DNA of 64,000 nt from NCBI GenBank assembly GCA_900444965.1, contig UFRQ01000003.1, positions 1,550,001 through 1,614,000 on the forward strand, in the 5' to 3' direction. This document shows, piece after piece, positions 17,103 to 28,383 of this stretch. The translations under genes were made by a program, and so were the position numbers. The DNA is from [Actinobacillus] rossii. Lineage in GTDB: Bacteria > Pseudomonadota > Gammaproteobacteria > Enterobacterales > Pasteurellaceae. The notes beneath the pieces were generated by a model. It saw only the letters and a program-made list of their open reading frames with translations. It was not told the DNA's origin and did not search any database. Each line of letters begins with the position of its first letter. The stretch's first letter is position 1.

Positions 17103-18227
17103 ATGGACGCATTAAAAGAAATCCGAAATGAAATTGACGCGTTAGATAAAGAGTTGATTGAAGTCTTTGCAAAACGCTTGGCACTAGTTAAAAAAGTGGG
17201 CGAAGTGAAACATAAACATGGTTTGCCAATTTATGTGCCAGAGCGTGAAGCAGATATGCTTGCGGCTCGCCGTGAAGAAGCGGAAAAAATGGGTGTGCCA
17301 GCGGATCTTATTGAAGATGTACTGCGTCGTTTAATGCGCGAATCTTATACTAGCGAAAATCATTTTGGTTTTAAAACCGTGAATCCAGATATTAAGAAAA
17401 TTGTGATTGTGGGCGGGAGTGGTAAACTTGGCGGTTTATTTGCACGATTTTTACGTGCGTCGGGTTACAATGTTGAAACCATGGGGAGTCGAGATTGGGA
17501 AAATGCAGAAACTATTTTGGCAGATAGCGATGTCGTGATTGTTTGTGTACCAATTAATAAAACGATTGAAACTATTACGCGTTTAAAACCTTATTTGACA
17601 GAAAATATGTTGTTGACTGATTTGACATCAGTGAAACGCCAACCATTAGAAAAAATGCTCGAAGTGCATTGTGGGGCTGTGGTCGGATTGCATCCAATGT
17701 TTGGTCCAGATATTGCGAGTATGGCAAAACAAGTGGTTGTACGTTGTGATGGACGTTATCCAGAACGTTATGAATGGTTACTCGATCAAATTGCGATTTG
17801 GGGCGCGAAAATTTATCAAGTTGATGCTGCGGAACATGATCATAGTATGACTTATATCCAAGCCTTACGCCATTTTTCAACCTTTGCCAATGGCTATCAT
17901 TTATCACGTCAACCGATTAAATTAGCCAATATTTTGGCGTTATCATCGCCTATTTATCGCTTAGAATTAGCAATGATCGGGCGTTTATTCGCACAAGACG
18001 GTAGTCTTTATGCGGATATTATCATGGATAAACCAGAAAATTTAGAAGTGATTGAAAGCTTAAAACAAAGTTATGAAGAAAGTTTGAAATTCTTTGAAAA
18101 TGGCGATAAAGAAGGGTTTATTAAAGTTTTTAATGAAGTACGTGAATGGTTTGGCGAGTATTCTGCCCAATTTATGAAAGAAAGCCGCCAATTGCTGCAA
18201 CAAGCAAATGATTACCGACATTCATAA
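17103..18227 (+). CDS. tyrA: Bifunctional chorismate mutase / prephenate dehydrogenase
   Basis: 374 residues. The AroQ chorismate mutase domain (1-90) begins with RNEIDALDKELIEVFAKRL. The NAD-dependent prephenate dehydrogenase domain starts with the Rossmann motif VGGSGKLGGLFARF at about 102 and has the HPMFGPD and EHDHSM catalytic segments. It turns chorismate into 4-hydroxyphenylpyruvate for tyrosine. Next to aroG, so both ends of the tyrosine branch are neighbours. Confidence 0.96.
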   Translation: MDALKEIRNEIDALDKELIEVFAKRLALVKKVGEVKHKHGLPIYVPEREADMLAARREEAEKMGVPADLIEDVLRRLMRESYTSENHFGFKTVNPDIKKIVIVGGSGKLGGLFARFLRASGYNVETMGSRDWENAETILADSDVVIVCVPINKTIETITRLKPYLTENMLLTDLTSVKRQPLEKMLEVHCGAVVGLHPMFGPDIASMAKQVVVRCDGRYPERYEWLLDQIAIWGAKIYQVDAAEHDHSMTYIQALRHFSTFANGYHLSRQPIKLANILALSSPIYRLELAMIGRLFAQDGSLYADIIMDKPENLEVIESLKQSYEESLKFFENGDKEGFIKVFNEVREWFGEYSAQFMKESRQLLQQANDYRHS

Positions 18228-18240
18228 CCATCATACCTAA

Positions 18241-18278
18241 AAAGTGCGGTCAAAATTATTAGAATTTGACCGCACTTT
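18241..18278. terminator. Inverted-USS bidirectional terminator
   Basis: AAAGTGCGGTCAAAATT pairs with AATTTGACCGCACTTT across a 5-nt loop between convergent tyrA and glpK. Confidence 0.88.
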
Positions 18279-18297
18279 AGTTTATGACAGAATTAAA

Positions 18298-19809
18298 TTA
18301 TTCAGCGTCTTCTTTTGCCCATTCAAGTGCACGACGAACGGCTTTTTTCCAACCTTTATAACGACGTTCGCGTTTTTCGTTGTCGTTATCTGGCGTGAAT
18401 GTACGTTCTACACGTGCTTTATCTTGAAGTTCAGTTAAGTCTTTCCAGAAACCAACAGCAAGACCCGCTAAATAGGCTGCACCTAATGCCGTGACTTCTT
18501 TCACAACTGGGCGTTCAACGTTTACATCTAAAATATCAGATTGGAACTGCATTAAGAAATTATTTGCAGTAGCACCACCGTCAACGCGGAGATATTGAAG
18601 TTTGTTACCTGAGTCGGCTTGCATCGCTTCTAATACATCGCGTGTTTGGTAAGCAATGGATTCAAGGGTAGCACGAACGATATGGTTACGGTTTGCACCA
18701 CGAGATAAACCTAAAATCGCACCACGTGCATACGGATCCCAATATGGTGCGCCTAAACCGGTGAATGCTGGAACGACATAAACGCCGTTTGTGCTTGATA
18801 CTTTGGTTGCAAAGTATTCACTGTCGTAGCTGTCGTGAACGATTTTGAGTTCATCACGCAACCATTGAATGGACGCACCGGCGATAAATACTGAACCTTC
18901 AAGTGCATAGGCTGGTTCACCTTTTGCATTACAAGCGATAGTCGTTAACAAACCGTTTTTCGATGTAATTGCTTTATCGCCAGTGTGGAGCAACATAAAG
19001 CAACCCGTACCGTAAGTATTTTTCGCTTGACCTGCATTTACACATAAATGACCGAATAGAGCAGCTTGTTGGTCGCCAGCGATACCTGCCACAGGAATAC
19101 GAACACCACCTTTACCACCAATATTGGTTTGACCATAAACTTCAGAAGAATTTCTCACTTCTGGTAGCATTGAACGTGGAATATTTAATAATTCCAACAT
19201 TTTGTCATCCCATTGTTTGGTATGGATGTTAAATAACATCGTACGAGAGGCGTTGGTATAATCTGTTACATGTACACGACCTTGTGTCAATTTCCATACT
19301 AACCAAGTATCCACAGTACCGAATAATAATTCGCCACGTTCTGCTTTTTCACGAGCACCTTCTACATTGTCTAAGATCCATTTTACTTTAGTACCTGAGA
19401 AATATGGGTCTACAACTAAACCAGTGGTATTACGAATGTATTCTTCGTGACCGTCTGCTTTAAGTTTGTCTGTAATGTCGGAAGTACGGCGGCATTGCCA
19501 TACAATTGCATTATAAACCGGTGTGCCGGTTTCTTTTTCCCAAACAATAGTGGTTTCACGTTGGTTGGTAATCCCAATCGCGGCAATTTCATCTGATGTA
19601 ATACCCGCTTTAGCAACGACTTCATTTAATGTTGAGCTTTGTGTCGCCCAAATTTCCATTGGATTATGCTCAACCCAACCCGCTTTAGGGTAAATTTGAG
19701 TAAATTCACGTTGTGCAATCTCGATAATATTTGCGTTATGGTCAAGTAATACTGCACGAGAACTTGTCGTACCTTGATCTAATGCAATAATATATTTTTT
19801 CTCTGCCAT
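18298..19809 (-). CDS. glpK: Glycerol kinase
   Basis: 503-residue FGGY kinase that phosphorylates glycerol to sn-glycerol 3-phosphate. [12 protein letters not shown] is the N-terminal phosphate 1 motif; [13 protein letters not shown] and [19 protein letters not shown] are FGGY signatures. Length equals E. coli GlpK. It is divergent from glpF, sharing a 366-bp intergenic region, rather than lying downstream of glpF as is usual in enterobacteria. Confidence 0.97.
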   Translation of the reverse strand: MAEKKYIIALDQGTTSSRAVLLDHNANIIEIAQREFTQIYPKAGWVEHNPMEIWATQSSTLNEVVAKAGITSDEIAAIGITNQRETTIVWEKETGTPVYNAIVWQCRRTSDITDKLKADGHEEYIRNTTGLVVDPYFSGTKVKWILDNVEGAREKAERGELLFGTVDTWLVWKLTQGRVHVTDYTNASRTMLFNIHTKQWDDKMLELLNIPRSMLPEVRNSSEVYGQTNIGGKGGVRIPVAGIAGDQQAALFGHLCVNAGQAKNTYGTGCFMLLHTGDKAITSKNGLLTTIACNAKGEPAYALEGSVFIAGASIQWLRDELKIVHDSYDSEYFATKVSSTNGVYVVPAFTGLGAPYWDPYARGAILGLSRGANRNHIVRATLESIAYQTRDVLEAMQADSGNKLQYLRVDGGATANNFLMQFQSDILDVNVERPVVKEVTALGAAYLAGLAVGFWKDLTELQDKARVERTFTPDNDNEKRERRYKGWKKAVRRALEWAKEDAE

Positions 19810-20175
19810 AATTTAATTCCTTTTATTTATTTAGGGGCTAATAAAATTACTTTGCACACAGTACATCTTGATTATTTGAATGGTAAAAGAACTTATTGCA
19901 TTTATAACTTAATCGAATTGACACAGGAATTAAATGGGTATTTTTTGTTTTTTTGAGTTTTGTCACAAAAATACTATAACATTTGTTTGTTAACGTGATC
20001 TAGCTATCAAATTTGAAATTTTGTCTATTGTATCCATTGCTATTTGTAGATAAAAGCAGATAATGACGACCAGCTACATAAGACATCTGTTTATATTGAT
20101 TGAAAACGAACGATATTGCTAATTTATGTTTTAAATCAAAAACATAATCTAATTCAATAATATGGAGATTTTCTT
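19810..20175. other. glpK-glpF divergent intergenic region
   Basis: 366 bp without a gene. It holds the divergent promoters and possible operators: a partial CRP-like GTGATCTAGCTATCA near 19995-20010, AACGAACGAT near 20105-20114 that weakly resembles a GlpR half-site, and the palindrome listed separately. No riboswitch or RNA gene is recognised. Confidence 0.5.
20124..20147 (+). promoter_or_regulatory. Palindrome upstream of glpF
   Basis: TTATGTTTT / AAAACATAA, a 9-bp inverted repeat with a 6-bp centre, 29 bp before the glpF start codon. Likely an operator; the regulator is not identified. Confidence 0.4.
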
Positions 20176-20916
20176 ATGAACGCTTATTTAGCTGAATTCC
20201 TAGGCACGGCACTTTTAGTCTTAATGGGTAATGGCGTTGTCGCTAATGTGTGCTTAAATAAAACAAAAGGTAATAGTTCGGGTTGGATTGTGATTACCAC
20301 GGCTTGGGCATTTGCGGTATATGTTGCGGTTGTGGCAACAGGGGAGTATAGCGGTGCACATTTAAATCCAGCGGTAACTATTGGTGTAGCAGCGAAAGGT
20401 GCTTTTGATTGGGCAATGGTTCCGGGTTATATCGCTGCACAACTTGCTGGCGGTATCGTAGGTGGATTTATTGTATACTTATTCTATCGTGATCACTTTA
20501 ACGTGACAGAAGATGAAGGCGCAAAACGTGCTTGTTTCTCAACTGAACCAGCAATTCGTAATTATGCAAATAACTTCTTCTGTGAAGTAATTGGTACAGT
20601 CGTTTTAGTTTCTGTGATTTTCTTCATTACATCAGGTTCAGTGACCTTACCAGGTTCAGAGACAGCCGCGCCAATCGGTTTAGGTTCAATCGGTGCATTG
20701 CCTGTTGCTATCCTTGTATGGGCAATCGGTTTAAGCTTAGGGGGAACGACCGGTTATGCGATTAACCCAGCACGTGACTTAGGTCCACGTATTGCGCTTG
20801 CAATTTTAGGTAAAAAATTAAAAACTTCAGCGGATTGGGGCTATGCATGGGTTCCTGTTGCTGGTCCAATGGTTGGTGGTGTGATTGCTGCAGTTGCTTA
20901 TAATATTGTGATGTAA
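20176..20916 (+). CDS. glpF: MIP-family glycerol facilitator
   Basis: 246-residue aquaglyceroporin with six predicted membrane helices and two half-helix NPA loops: GAHLNPAVTIG (near 60-70) and YAINPARDLGPR (near 193-204). The Asp after the second NPAR is typical of glycerol rather than water channels. By eye it resembles Gram-positive GlpF proteins more than the E. coli-type GlpF I associate with H. influenzae Rd, which could mean transfer or a second paralogue. GGAG at 20163 supports the ATG at 20176. Divergent from glpK, so it probably feeds that enzyme. Confidence 0.88.
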   Translation: MNAYLAEFLGTALLVLMGNGVVANVCLNKTKGNSSGWIVITTAWAFAVYVAVVATGEYSGAHLNPAVTIGVAAKGAFDWAMVPGYIAAQLAGGIVGGFIVYLFYRDHFNVTEDEGAKRACFSTEPAIRNYANNFFCEVIGTVVLVSVIFFITSGSVTLPGSETAAPIGLGSIGALPVAILVWAIGLSLGGTTGYAINPARDLGPRIALAILGKKLKTSADWGYAWVPVAGPMVGGVIAAVAYNIVM

Positions 20917-20934
20917 TTAACTACATTGAATATA

Positions 20935-20966
20935 AAAAGAGCGACTAAATTTTTAGTCGCTCTTTT
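20935..20966. terminator. Bidirectional terminator between glpF and nagK
   Basis: A 15-bp perfect stem AAAAGAGCGACTAAA / TTTAGTCGCTCTTTT with a 2-nt loop; T runs on both strands. Confidence 0.92.
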
Positions 20967-20975
20967 GGTATGTTA

Positions 20976-21890
20976 TTAACGTTCTAAGAATAATGCTGCT
21001 GCACCACGGATACCACTCGAGTCACCATGAACAGCTTTTTTTATTACTGGAACTTCGGCATTTCTCATTAAGTATTTAGACAATGTTTTTGGTAATACAT
21101 CATAGATATAGTCAAAATTCGATAGTCCACCACCAAATACAATCATATCAGGAGCAAGCACGGTGACTAATGGTGAGATGCAGATTGCCATTAATTCAAT
21201 ATATTTTTCAACAAATTCAGTAGTTTTAGGATCTTTTGCGTAAAAACGTTCGATAATTTTTTTGGCATTTAATTTTTGACCGACTAAATCGTTATAAAGC
21301 ATTTCAAAACCGCGACCTGAAATATAGCTATCTAAGCAAGCTGTATTACCACATCCACATTTATAAATTGGCGCTTTATCCCAGCCAAGCAGTTTTAATG
21401 CATGGTAATTTAGTTGAATATGTCCCACTTCTCCAGCCATACCTATTTGTCCTGAATGCGCTTTGCCATTCATTACAATACCACCTCCAAAACCTGTTCC
21501 GATAATGAGACCAAGTACAGTTGAATATTGTAAATTACTTTCATCCCATGCTTCAGATAAAGCTAAACAATTGGCATCATTTTCAGCACGAACTTCGCGT
21601 TCAAGGCGTTCTGATAGATCTTTTAGGATTGGATTATCATGTGCCACAGCAATATTAGCAATTTCGGCTAATCCTGTTTTATGATTCACAAATCCTGGAA
21701 TACCTAACCCAACGGTGCCTTTTGTACCAAATTTCTTGTCTGCATTATAGACAAGAGTTTCGATGGCTCTCAACCATTCTTCATAACTACTTTGTGGCGT
21801 TGGAACGCGTTCACTGTATTGTTTTTCCAATTTTTCATTGAATACAGCAAGCTCAATTTTTGTACCACCGATATCTAATCCGTATAACAT
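20976..21890 (-). CDS. nagK: N-acetyl-D-glucosamine kinase (ROK family)
   Basis: 304 residues. The N-terminal ATP motif [14 protein letters not shown] and the zinc-binding ROK signature [17 protein letters not shown] (near 178) are present, along with GLGIPGFV and the catalytic ENDANC motif. The overall sequence reads as NagK, which phosphorylates recycled GlcNAc; other ROK sugar kinases are possible. It is monocistronic between a bidirectional terminator and pgpB. Confidence 0.88.
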   Translation of the reverse strand: MLYGLDIGGTKIELAVFNEKLEKQYSERVPTPQSSYEEWLRAIETLVYNADKKFGTKGTVGLGIPGFVNHKTGLAEIANIAVAHDNPILKDLSERLEREVRAENDANCLALSEAWDESNLQYSTVLGLIIGTGFGGGIVMNGKAHSGQIGMAGEVGHIQLNYHALKLLGWDKAPIYKCGCGNTACLDSYISGRGFEMLYNDLVGQKLNAKKIIERFYAKDPKTTEFVEKYIELMAICISPLVTVLAPDMIVFGGGLSNFDYIYDVLPKTLSKYLMRNAEVPVIKKAVHGDSSGIRGAAALFLER

Positions 21891-21945
21891 TTTACCACCT
21901 TAATTTATTTTCAAAACTTGTTAAATTTTAACCGCACTTGATTTG

Positions 21946-22671
21946 TTATTCTTTGATAAAGATCGCCTTTTTATATAAAAAAGTAAAAATAATGCAATGT
22001 ACAACCCAAGCAATTAGAATACTCGCAAGTAAATCAATAGGGTTGTGCATTCCAAGGCGTAATCGACTTATTAACATAAATATTGCCCAAATAAGAATAG
22101 TAGTCTGCAGTATTTTTGATAGTCTTTTACGCTGTCCATAAAATTCGCTAAAGCCAACTGCTAACATCAACCAAGCCGCAGCAAACATAGTATGACCTGA
22201 TGGAAATGAATAACCCGTCTCCTTTTCTCGATGAGAAGAAAGCCAATTTGGTGTTTCAGGTATTGATGCGTAAAATTGTCTAACAACTATTTGGCGTTCT
22301 GCGCGTGGTTTATTGTAAAAATCATTGGTCGTAATATTGGACTTGGCGGCGAGTTCAACCACATAGGGACGTGGTTGAGCAAAAAGAGATTTCGCCAAAC
22401 TTTTGATACCTTGAGTGAAACCAATAGAAAAGAGCATAATGGCAGTTGCTAAAAGCCATTTATTACGATTAGGAAAAATAGGTCTGAACAATATTACTAA
22501 AATACCACAACTGATAAAGGCGTAGGGAGCACTTCCAGTTTCTGTCAATTCGTAAAGAAAATAGTCAAAGTTGGTGAGATGAGCATCTCCCGTCCATTTC
22601 CATGAAAAAATCCATACAAAAATTGGCACAAGACAAAGTAAAAAAGTATATAATGACAAACGCTTTAACAT
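21946..22671 (-). CDS. pgpB: PAP2-family phosphatidylglycerophosphatase B
   Basis: 241 residues from the ATG at 22671, which gives the family N-terminus MLKRLSLYTFLLCLVP; an in-frame upstream start at 22707 adds 12 non-conserved residues. Integral membrane phosphatase acting on PGP, undecaprenyl diphosphate and related lipids. The three PAP2 motifs are present: KSLFAQPRPY, YSFPSGHTMFA and SRLRLGMHNPID. Divergent from ribA with a short spacer, the same pairing as in Rd as I recall it. Confidence 0.92.
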   Translation of the reverse strand: MLKRLSLYTFLLCLVPIFVWIFSWKWTGDAHLTNFDYFLYELTETGSAPYAFISCGILVILFRPIFPNRNKWLLATAIMLFSIGFTQGIKSLAKSLFAQPRPYVVELAAKSNITTNDFYNKPRAERQIVVRQFYASIPETPNWLSSHREKETGYSFPSGHTMFAAAWLMLAVGFSEFYGQRKRLSKILQTTILIWAIFMLISRLRLGMHNPIDLLASILIAWVVHCIIFTFLYKKAIFIKE

Positions 22672-22737
22672 TTTTAACTCTAGTGAGAAAAAGAAATATT
22701 TTATCACTGATGAACGAGAAAGGATAAGGATTTATTT

Positions 22738-23388
22738 ATGGCTAAAATTCAGCTTGTAACTGAAGCCACTTTGCCAACGGAGTTTGGGATTTTTAAAATT
22801 GTAGGATTTGAGTTTCCTGACACGAAAAAAGAGCACGTGGCCTTAGTTATGGGAGATGTCGCGAATGGAGAGCCTGTATTGGCGCGTATTCATTCAGAAT
22901 GCTTAACAGGCGATGCATTGCATAGTTTAAAATGTGATTGCGGTTTCCAATTAGCTAGTGCATTGCGCCAAATTAGTGAAGAAGGGCGCGGTGTGTTAAT
23001 TTATCATCGCGAAGAAGGGCGTGGTATTGGATTGATTAATAAGATTCGAGCATATTCATTACAAGATCAAGGCATGGATACAATTGAAGCGAATCTAGCG
23101 CTTGGTTTTAAAGCCGATGAACGTAATTTTTCAGTTTGTGCGGATATGTTTGAAGCATTAGGCGTAAAAGCCGTTCGATTATTAACGAATAATCCGAATA
23201 AAATTGATACGATGAAACAAGCTGGTATTAATGTGGTTGAGCGTGTGCCATTAAATGTGGGTGAGAACCGTTACAACACGGGTTACCTTGATACAAAGGC
23301 AAAAAAAATGGGGCATTACATCGTACATAACAATGAAAAACATTTTTTAAATTGTCCACATTGTCAGGAAGAAATTCCAGCAAAATAA
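22738..23388 (+). CDS. ribA: GTP cyclohydrolase II
   Basis: 216 residues, first enzyme of riboflavin synthesis, opening GTP with loss of formate. The zinc ligands lie in [18 protein letters not shown] (three Cys), and [11 protein letters not shown] is the catalytic and GTP-binding segment. Stand-alone type without a DHBP synthase domain. No FMN riboswitch is seen in the 66-bp gap upstream. Confidence 0.96.
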   Translation: MAKIQLVTEATLPTEFGIFKIVGFEFPDTKKEHVALVMGDVANGEPVLARIHSECLTGDALHSLKCDCGFQLASALRQISEEGRGVLIYHREEGRGIGLINKIRAYSLQDQGMDTIEANLALGFKADERNFSVCADMFEALGVKAVRLLTNNPNKIDTMKQAGINVVERVPLNVGENRYNTGYLDTKAKKMGHYIVHNNEKHFLNCPHCQEEIPAK

Positions 23389-23407
23389 TAAAAAATTGAT
23401 AAAATAA

Positions 23408-23436
23408 AACCGCACTTTAGTTTATAAAGTGCGGTT
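23408..23436. terminator. Inverted-USS bidirectional terminator
   Basis: AACCGCACTTTA / TAAAGTGCGGTT hairpin between convergent ribA and pta. Confidence 0.88.
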
Positions 23437-23457
23437 AATTTTTAGTGTATTTTGTAA

Positions 23458-25599
23458 TTAAGCTTGTGTCGCTTGAATTGCAGTTAATGCGATCGTATAA
23501 ACGATATCATCAACTAATGCACCACGAGACAAGTCATTAACTGGTTTACGCATACCTTGAAGCATTGGGCCAATTGAAACCAAGTCAGCAGAACGTTGAA
23601 CCGCTTTATAAGTTGTATTACCAGTATTCAAATCTGGGAACACAAATACGGTTGCTTTACCTGCAACTGGTGAATTTGGTGCTTTAGATTTTGCAACATC
23701 CGCCATAACCGCTGCGTCATATTGTAACGGACCATCGATTAATAAATCTGGACGTTTTTCTTTTGCAATACGTGTTGCTTCTTTTACTTTTTCAACATCT
23801 GCACCTGCACCCGATGTTCCTGTTGAGTATGAGATCATCGCAACTTTAGGATCGATACCGAATGCTTTTGCAGAATCTGCAGATTGAATTGCAATTTCTG
23901 CTAATTGTTCTGCAGATGGATCTGGGTTAACTGCACAGTCACCATATACAAGTACTTGATCAGGTAACAACATAAAGAAAATTGAAGAAACAATTGAACT
24001 GCCTGGTGCGGTTTTGATGATTTGCATTGGTGGACGGATAGTATTGGCCGTTGTGTGCACGGCACCTGAAACTAAACCATCCACTTCATTGGCTTCTAAC
24101 ATCATTGTTCCAAGCACAACGGTATCTTCTAATTGCTCACGTGCTGCTACTTCAGTCATTCCTTTCGCTTTACGCAACTCGACTAAACGTGCAACATAAT
24201 TTTCACGTACTGATGCAGGATCAATAACGGTAATGCCTTTGCCTAAAGTGACACCTTGTGCACTTGCAACACGTTTCACATCTTCAGGGGTAGCTAAAAG
24301 TACGCATTCTGCAATGCCACGTTCAGCACAAAGTGCAGCCGCTTTAATAGTACGTGGCTCATCACCTTCTGGTAATACGATGCGTTTTTTCGCTGCACGA
24401 GCAAGTTCAGTTAATTGATAACGGAATGCTGGAGGTGATAAACGGCGAATACGAGTTGAACCACCAACTAATTGGTGAATAAATTCAGCGTCAAACTGTT
24501 CACTTGTAAATTGTTTGATATTTTCAATACGCTCTTTATCATCAACAGGCACTTCAAGATTGAAACTTTGCAAACTTAATGCAGTTTGCCATGTATTACC
24601 TTCAATACGGAATACAGGAAGACCTGTTGATTCAAATGAACGTTGGCATAATTTACTAAATGCGCTGTCAATTTTGTAACCGCCAGTTAATAAAATACCA
24701 CCTAGTTCAATACCGTTGGTTGATGCAAGAGCTGCAGCGGCTAAAACATCAGGGCGGTCTGCAGAAGTTACCAGTAAATCACCTGTGTGGAAGTGTTCTA
24801 CCATATGGTGTAATGAGCGTGCACAGAAAGTAATGCCACGAATACGACGTGTTTTAACTTCCCCTTCGTTAATAATTGTTGCACCTAAGTGATCAACTAA
24901 ATCAATAGCGCGTGTTGCAATTAAATCTTGTGACCAAGGAATACAAGCTAATACTTTGATTGGGCTACTTTTGAATAAGTTATATACTTCATTCGGATTG
25001 TTGTGGCTATGTTGGAATGAATCAAAAATCTCAGCTAAGTCTGGGCGTGTACGACCTGAATTGTCAATTGGCGCATTGAATTTATTAATCACCACACCTA
25101 ATAAGTTTTCATTGTCTTTTCCACCAAATGATGCGGCAGCGGCTTCGACACGTTCTTTTAATTCTGCTGGTGTTTCAGTGGCAGGTGCCGCAACTAATAC
25201 AATTTCTGCATCCAATGCTTGTGCAACATCAAAGTTGATACGGTTTGCATAGCTGTGTTTTGGTGTTGGAATTAAACCTTCAACGATCACAATATCATTG
25301 TTTTGTGCTAATACTTGGTAGTTAGCCACAATTTTTTCTAATAAAACGTCGTTTTGTTTATTACCAATAAGATTTTCCGCATCACTCAACATAATTGGAT
25401 CTGCAGTTTCAAGTGATGTTGATGTACGCACAATAGATGTAGTGCGGTCAAGTTTATCTTCGCCTGAAATTGGTTGTGAAATTGGTTTCATAAAACCAAT
25501 TTTTGCCCCTTTTTGTTCAAGTGCTCGGATTAAACCTAGGCTAACGCTAGTTAAACCGACACCGCTACTAACAGGGGTAAGGATAATTGTATGAGCCAT
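23458..25599 (-). CDS. pta: Phosphate acetyltransferase
   Basis: 713 residues, the long enterobacterial form: N-terminal P-loop-like BioD/DRTGG regulatory domains (about 1-370) and a C-terminal PTA catalytic domain with [19 protein letters not shown] and [10 protein letters not shown]. Interconverts acetyl-CoA and acetyl phosphate. It is downstream of ackA on the same strand, with a 190-bp gap containing a strong hairpin, so expression may be partly uncoupled. Confidence 0.96.
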   Translation of the reverse strand: MAHTIILTPVSSGVGLTSVSLGLIRALEQKGAKIGFMKPISQPISGEDKLDRTTSIVRTSTSLETADPIMLSDAENLIGNKQNDVLLEKIVANYQVLAQNNDIVIVEGLIPTPKHSYANRINFDVAQALDAEIVLVAAPATETPAELKERVEAAAASFGGKDNENLLGVVINKFNAPIDNSGRTRPDLAEIFDSFQHSHNNPNEVYNLFKSSPIKVLACIPWSQDLIATRAIDLVDHLGATIINEGEVKTRRIRGITFCARSLHHMVEHFHTGDLLVTSADRPDVLAAAALASTNGIELGGILLTGGYKIDSAFSKLCQRSFESTGLPVFRIEGNTWQTALSLQSFNLEVPVDDKERIENIKQFTSEQFDAEFIHQLVGGSTRIRRLSPPAFRYQLTELARAAKKRIVLPEGDEPRTIKAAALCAERGIAECVLLATPEDVKRVASAQGVTLGKGITVIDPASVRENYVARLVELRKAKGMTEVAAREQLEDTVVLGTMMLEANEVDGLVSGAVHTTANTIRPPMQIIKTAPGSSIVSSIFFMLLPDQVLVYGDCAVNPDPSAEQLAEIAIQSADSAKAFGIDPKVAMISYSTGTSGAGADVEKVKEATRIAKEKRPDLLIDGPLQYDAAVMADVAKSKAPNSPVAGKATVFVFPDLNTGNTTYKAVQRSADLVSIGPMLQGMRKPVNDLSRGALVDDIVYTIALTAIQATQA

Positions 25600-25753
25600 A
25601 TATTTTCCTATGTTTTCCTATATTTGTAGAGTAGGTTATTTTCCTACTAGTACGATTGAAAAATAGATAACAAATGGTGAATGGGATACTCACCATACAA
25701 AATGCGATGAAAAATTAAAGCATTTTTGACCGCACTTTTGTATTCTTCATAAA

Positions 25754-25781
25754 CAAAAACTGCCGAATTTTTCGGCAGTTT
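25754..25781 (-). terminator. Hairpin between ackA and pta
   Basis: AAACTGCCGAA / TTCGGCAGTTT stem, with TTTTTGTTT following on the minus strand just after the ackA stop codon. Confidence 0.85.
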
Positions 25782-25789
25782 AGCGTTAA

Positions 25790-27004
25790 TTAGATGCAAA
25801 GACGAGCAGTGTCTTGTGCGATAACTAATTCTTCATTTGTTGGGATTACCATTGCAACTGGTGTGTTGTCTGCAGTAATTACCCCTTCTTTGCCAAAACG
25901 AGCGGCTAAATTTTTCTCGTTATCGATACGATAACCGAATAATTTTAGATGATTTAAAGTAATTTCACGTACGTGTGCTGAGTTTTCACCGATACCGCCA
26001 GTAAAGACGATCGCATCCAAACGTTCACCAATTACAGCCATATAAGAACCGATGTATTTTGCTAAACGATAACAGTAAACATCCATCGCACGGCGAGCTG
26101 GTACGCGTAATGATTCGTCTTCGCTGTCATAATTATCTTCAGCAAAACGGCAGTCGCTAGTTACTTCTGTCAAACCTAAAAGACCTGATTTTTTGGTTAA
26201 GGTCGTATTAATTTCATCAACAGACATACCTAAAGTATCGTGCATATAGAATACGATTGCAGGATCGATATCACCAGAACGTGTTCCCATTACTAAACCT
26301 TCTAATGGTGTTAAACCCATTGAAGTATCAATACATTCACCATGACGAACAGCAGAAACTGAACCGCCATTACCTAGGTGACAAGTAATTACATTCACTT
26401 TGTCTTCTGGAACACCTAAGCGTTTTGCGGCTTCACGGCTTACAAAGTAATGACTTGTACCATGTGCACCATAACGACGAACGCTATGTTCTTTATAGAG
26501 TGAGTATGGTAATGCATATAAATATGCTTCTTCAGGCATTGTAGTATGGAATGCCGTATCAAATACCACCACGTTTTTATCTTTCAAATGTGGGAACATT
26601 TTGAACGCTTCTTTGATACCGATTAAGTGCGCTGGGTTGTGCAACGGTGCAAATTGAATAGCGTCTTCAATACCTTTTACAACTTCATCAGTGACTATGA
26701 CAGATGAAGTGAATTTTTCACCACCATGAACAATACGGTGACCGATAGCAACGATGCCATCTTTTAGCTCTGGATCTAATGGGAAGATTTTGTTCACGAT
26801 AAAGTCTAATGCTTCACTATGCGCTGCGCCAGCACCTAAGTCAGCGTTACCTTTTTCACCATGTAATTTCCATTTGATACGCGTTTCTGGGAGATAAAAT
26901 GCTTCAGCTAAACCTGATAATTTTTCGTCACCAGATACAGGATCTAAGATAGCAAATTTTAATGATGAGCTACCGCAGTTAAGGATGAGAACTAATTTTG
27001 ACAT
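25790..27004 (-). CDS. ackA: Acetate kinase
   Basis: 404 residues, ASKHA fold. The N-terminal [11 protein letters not shown], central [17 protein letters not shown] and C-terminal [10 protein letters not shown] motifs are all present. Makes acetate and ATP from acetyl phosphate, working with Pta in overflow metabolism. The 260 bp upstream carry an inverted USS pair but no yfbV homologue, the usual upstream neighbour. Confidence 0.97.
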   Translation of the reverse strand: MSKLVLILNCGSSSLKFAILDPVSGDEKLSGLAEAFYLPETRIKWKLHGEKGNADLGAGAAHSEALDFIVNKIFPLDPELKDGIVAIGHRIVHGGEKFTSSVIVTDEVVKGIEDAIQFAPLHNPAHLIGIKEAFKMFPHLKDKNVVVFDTAFHTTMPEEAYLYALPYSLYKEHSVRRYGAHGTSHYFVSREAAKRLGVPEDKVNVITCHLGNGGSVSAVRHGECIDTSMGLTPLEGLVMGTRSGDIDPAIVFYMHDTLGMSVDEINTTLTKKSGLLGLTEVTSDCRFAEDNYDSEDESLRVPARRAMDVYCYRLAKYIGSYMAVIGERLDAIVFTGGIGENSAHVREITLNHLKLFGYRIDNEKNLAARFGKEGVITADNTPVAMVIPTNEELVIAQDTARLCI

Positions 27005-27221
27005 AGATTAACCTATCTTTTGGGTTTGAGTGAAAGAGTGTTCGTTACCATTTATGTAAGGAACAAGTAAAAATTTCAACGTGCAATAGAATACACGTTT
27101 TGAACAATAAAATAAATTCTCGATTGCAGAAAAAACACGATCTTTGTCAAAAAAGTTGAAGATTTCAATATTTTTTGTAAATTCAGATGAGACATTGATG
27201 TGATTTTTAGCCAATATTTGT

Positions 27222-27263
27222 GAAGTGCGGTCAAAAAATGGAAGAAAATTTAACCGCACTTTC
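27222..27263 (-). terminator. Inverted-USS hairpin
   Basis: GAAGTGCGGT at 27222-27231 faces ACCGCACTTTC at 27253-27263; a terminator for the broken ABC-transporter gene to its right. The rest of 27005-27264 is the ackA upstream region with no gene I can support. Confidence 0.6.
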
Positions 27264-27264
27264 T

Positions 27265-28383
27265 TTAAATACGACAAGTTCCTAAATTTAATTGCTTATT
27301 ATGGAATTGATTGAGTGTACCACGATGACCAACACTTAAAATAATCATATTTGGCAATTTTTCTCGTATTTTGCTATATAGAATATATTCCGTCGGCTCA
27401 TCAAGCGCTGATGTCGTTTCGTCTAAAAAAAACAACATCAGGTTGCGTGAGAAAAATCCGAATAAATGCAACACGTTGCAATTCACCTGGAGAAAGGATG
27501 ACTTGCCAATCATTCTCTTGATCAAGTGCATGGATATAATTACCTAAACGACATTCTTCCATATAACGTTCAAGATCTTTGTGATAAGGATCAATATTAG
27601 GGTAGCAAATAACATCCCGTAATGAACCTTGTGGCATATAAGGACGCTGTGGGAGAAATAAAATATTAGCGTTGCATGGGCGTTGACTGTGCCCGAACGT
27701 TTCAAAAGGATAAATTCCTGCAATCGCTTTTAATAATGTGGTTTTCCCTGCCCCAGATGAACCCGTAATTAATAACGCATCGCCGGTTTGTAATTCCAAA
27801 TTAACTTGCTGTAATAAGGTATCACCATATTGATCTTTTAAACCAAAATCGCGCAGCGCTACACCCATACCGCATTCAATAGGATGCGACACTTGGTTTT
27901 CATCAAGATAATCTAATTTTGTCATAAAACCGTGTAAACGATTTAGACGAGCTTGGTAGAGCGTAAATTGTTCATAGAATAAACGGAAGAAAGATAGCGC
28001 ACGCATCAAACGGTTAAAGGCTTGTACTGTTTGGTGCATATCTCCTAATGTTGCCGCGCCTGCGAAGAATCTAGGGGCTTGTAACATTAATGGCAAAATC
28101 ATGGCAATTTGTGTTACCCCTGTATTAAAGCCATCTAAGCCAAGCATACGGCGTACAATCGCCCAACGATTTTGGATTACCGCTTGAAATTTGTGTGCTA
28201 AGTGAAAATGTTCTTTGTTTTCACCATTATAAAAGGCGATACTTTCCGCATTATCGTGTACACGAATAAGTGAATAACGATAGTCACCATTGTATTTTTC
28301 TTTATTAAAGTTAAGTTTAATGAGTGGATGCCCAATCCATACAGAAAGTGCGGTGGCTAAAATGATAAATCCATAATAAAAAA
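27265..28383 (-). pseudogene. SbmA/YddA-type ABC transporter, truncated and frameshifted
   Basis: The remaining part encodes the end of the membrane domain (from FYYGFIILATALSVW, read upstream of the first ATG) and a full ATPase domain with Walker A GSSGAGKTTLL and signature LSPGELQR. Two lesions are visible. The 5' part, perhaps 150-200 codons, is missing because IS1016 abuts at 28384. A T8 tract at 27426-27433 in the Walker B region is one base too long, so the frame shifts just before LDETTSALDE, which is found in the other frame. The fusion type resembles the H. influenzae YddA-like transporter. Non-functional as it stands. Confidence 0.85.

Noticed and set aside
27008..27277. 89-codon minus-strand frame upstream of ackA
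   Set aside because: It runs through both arms of an inverted USS terminator, resembles no protein I know and lies where the ackA promoter should be.
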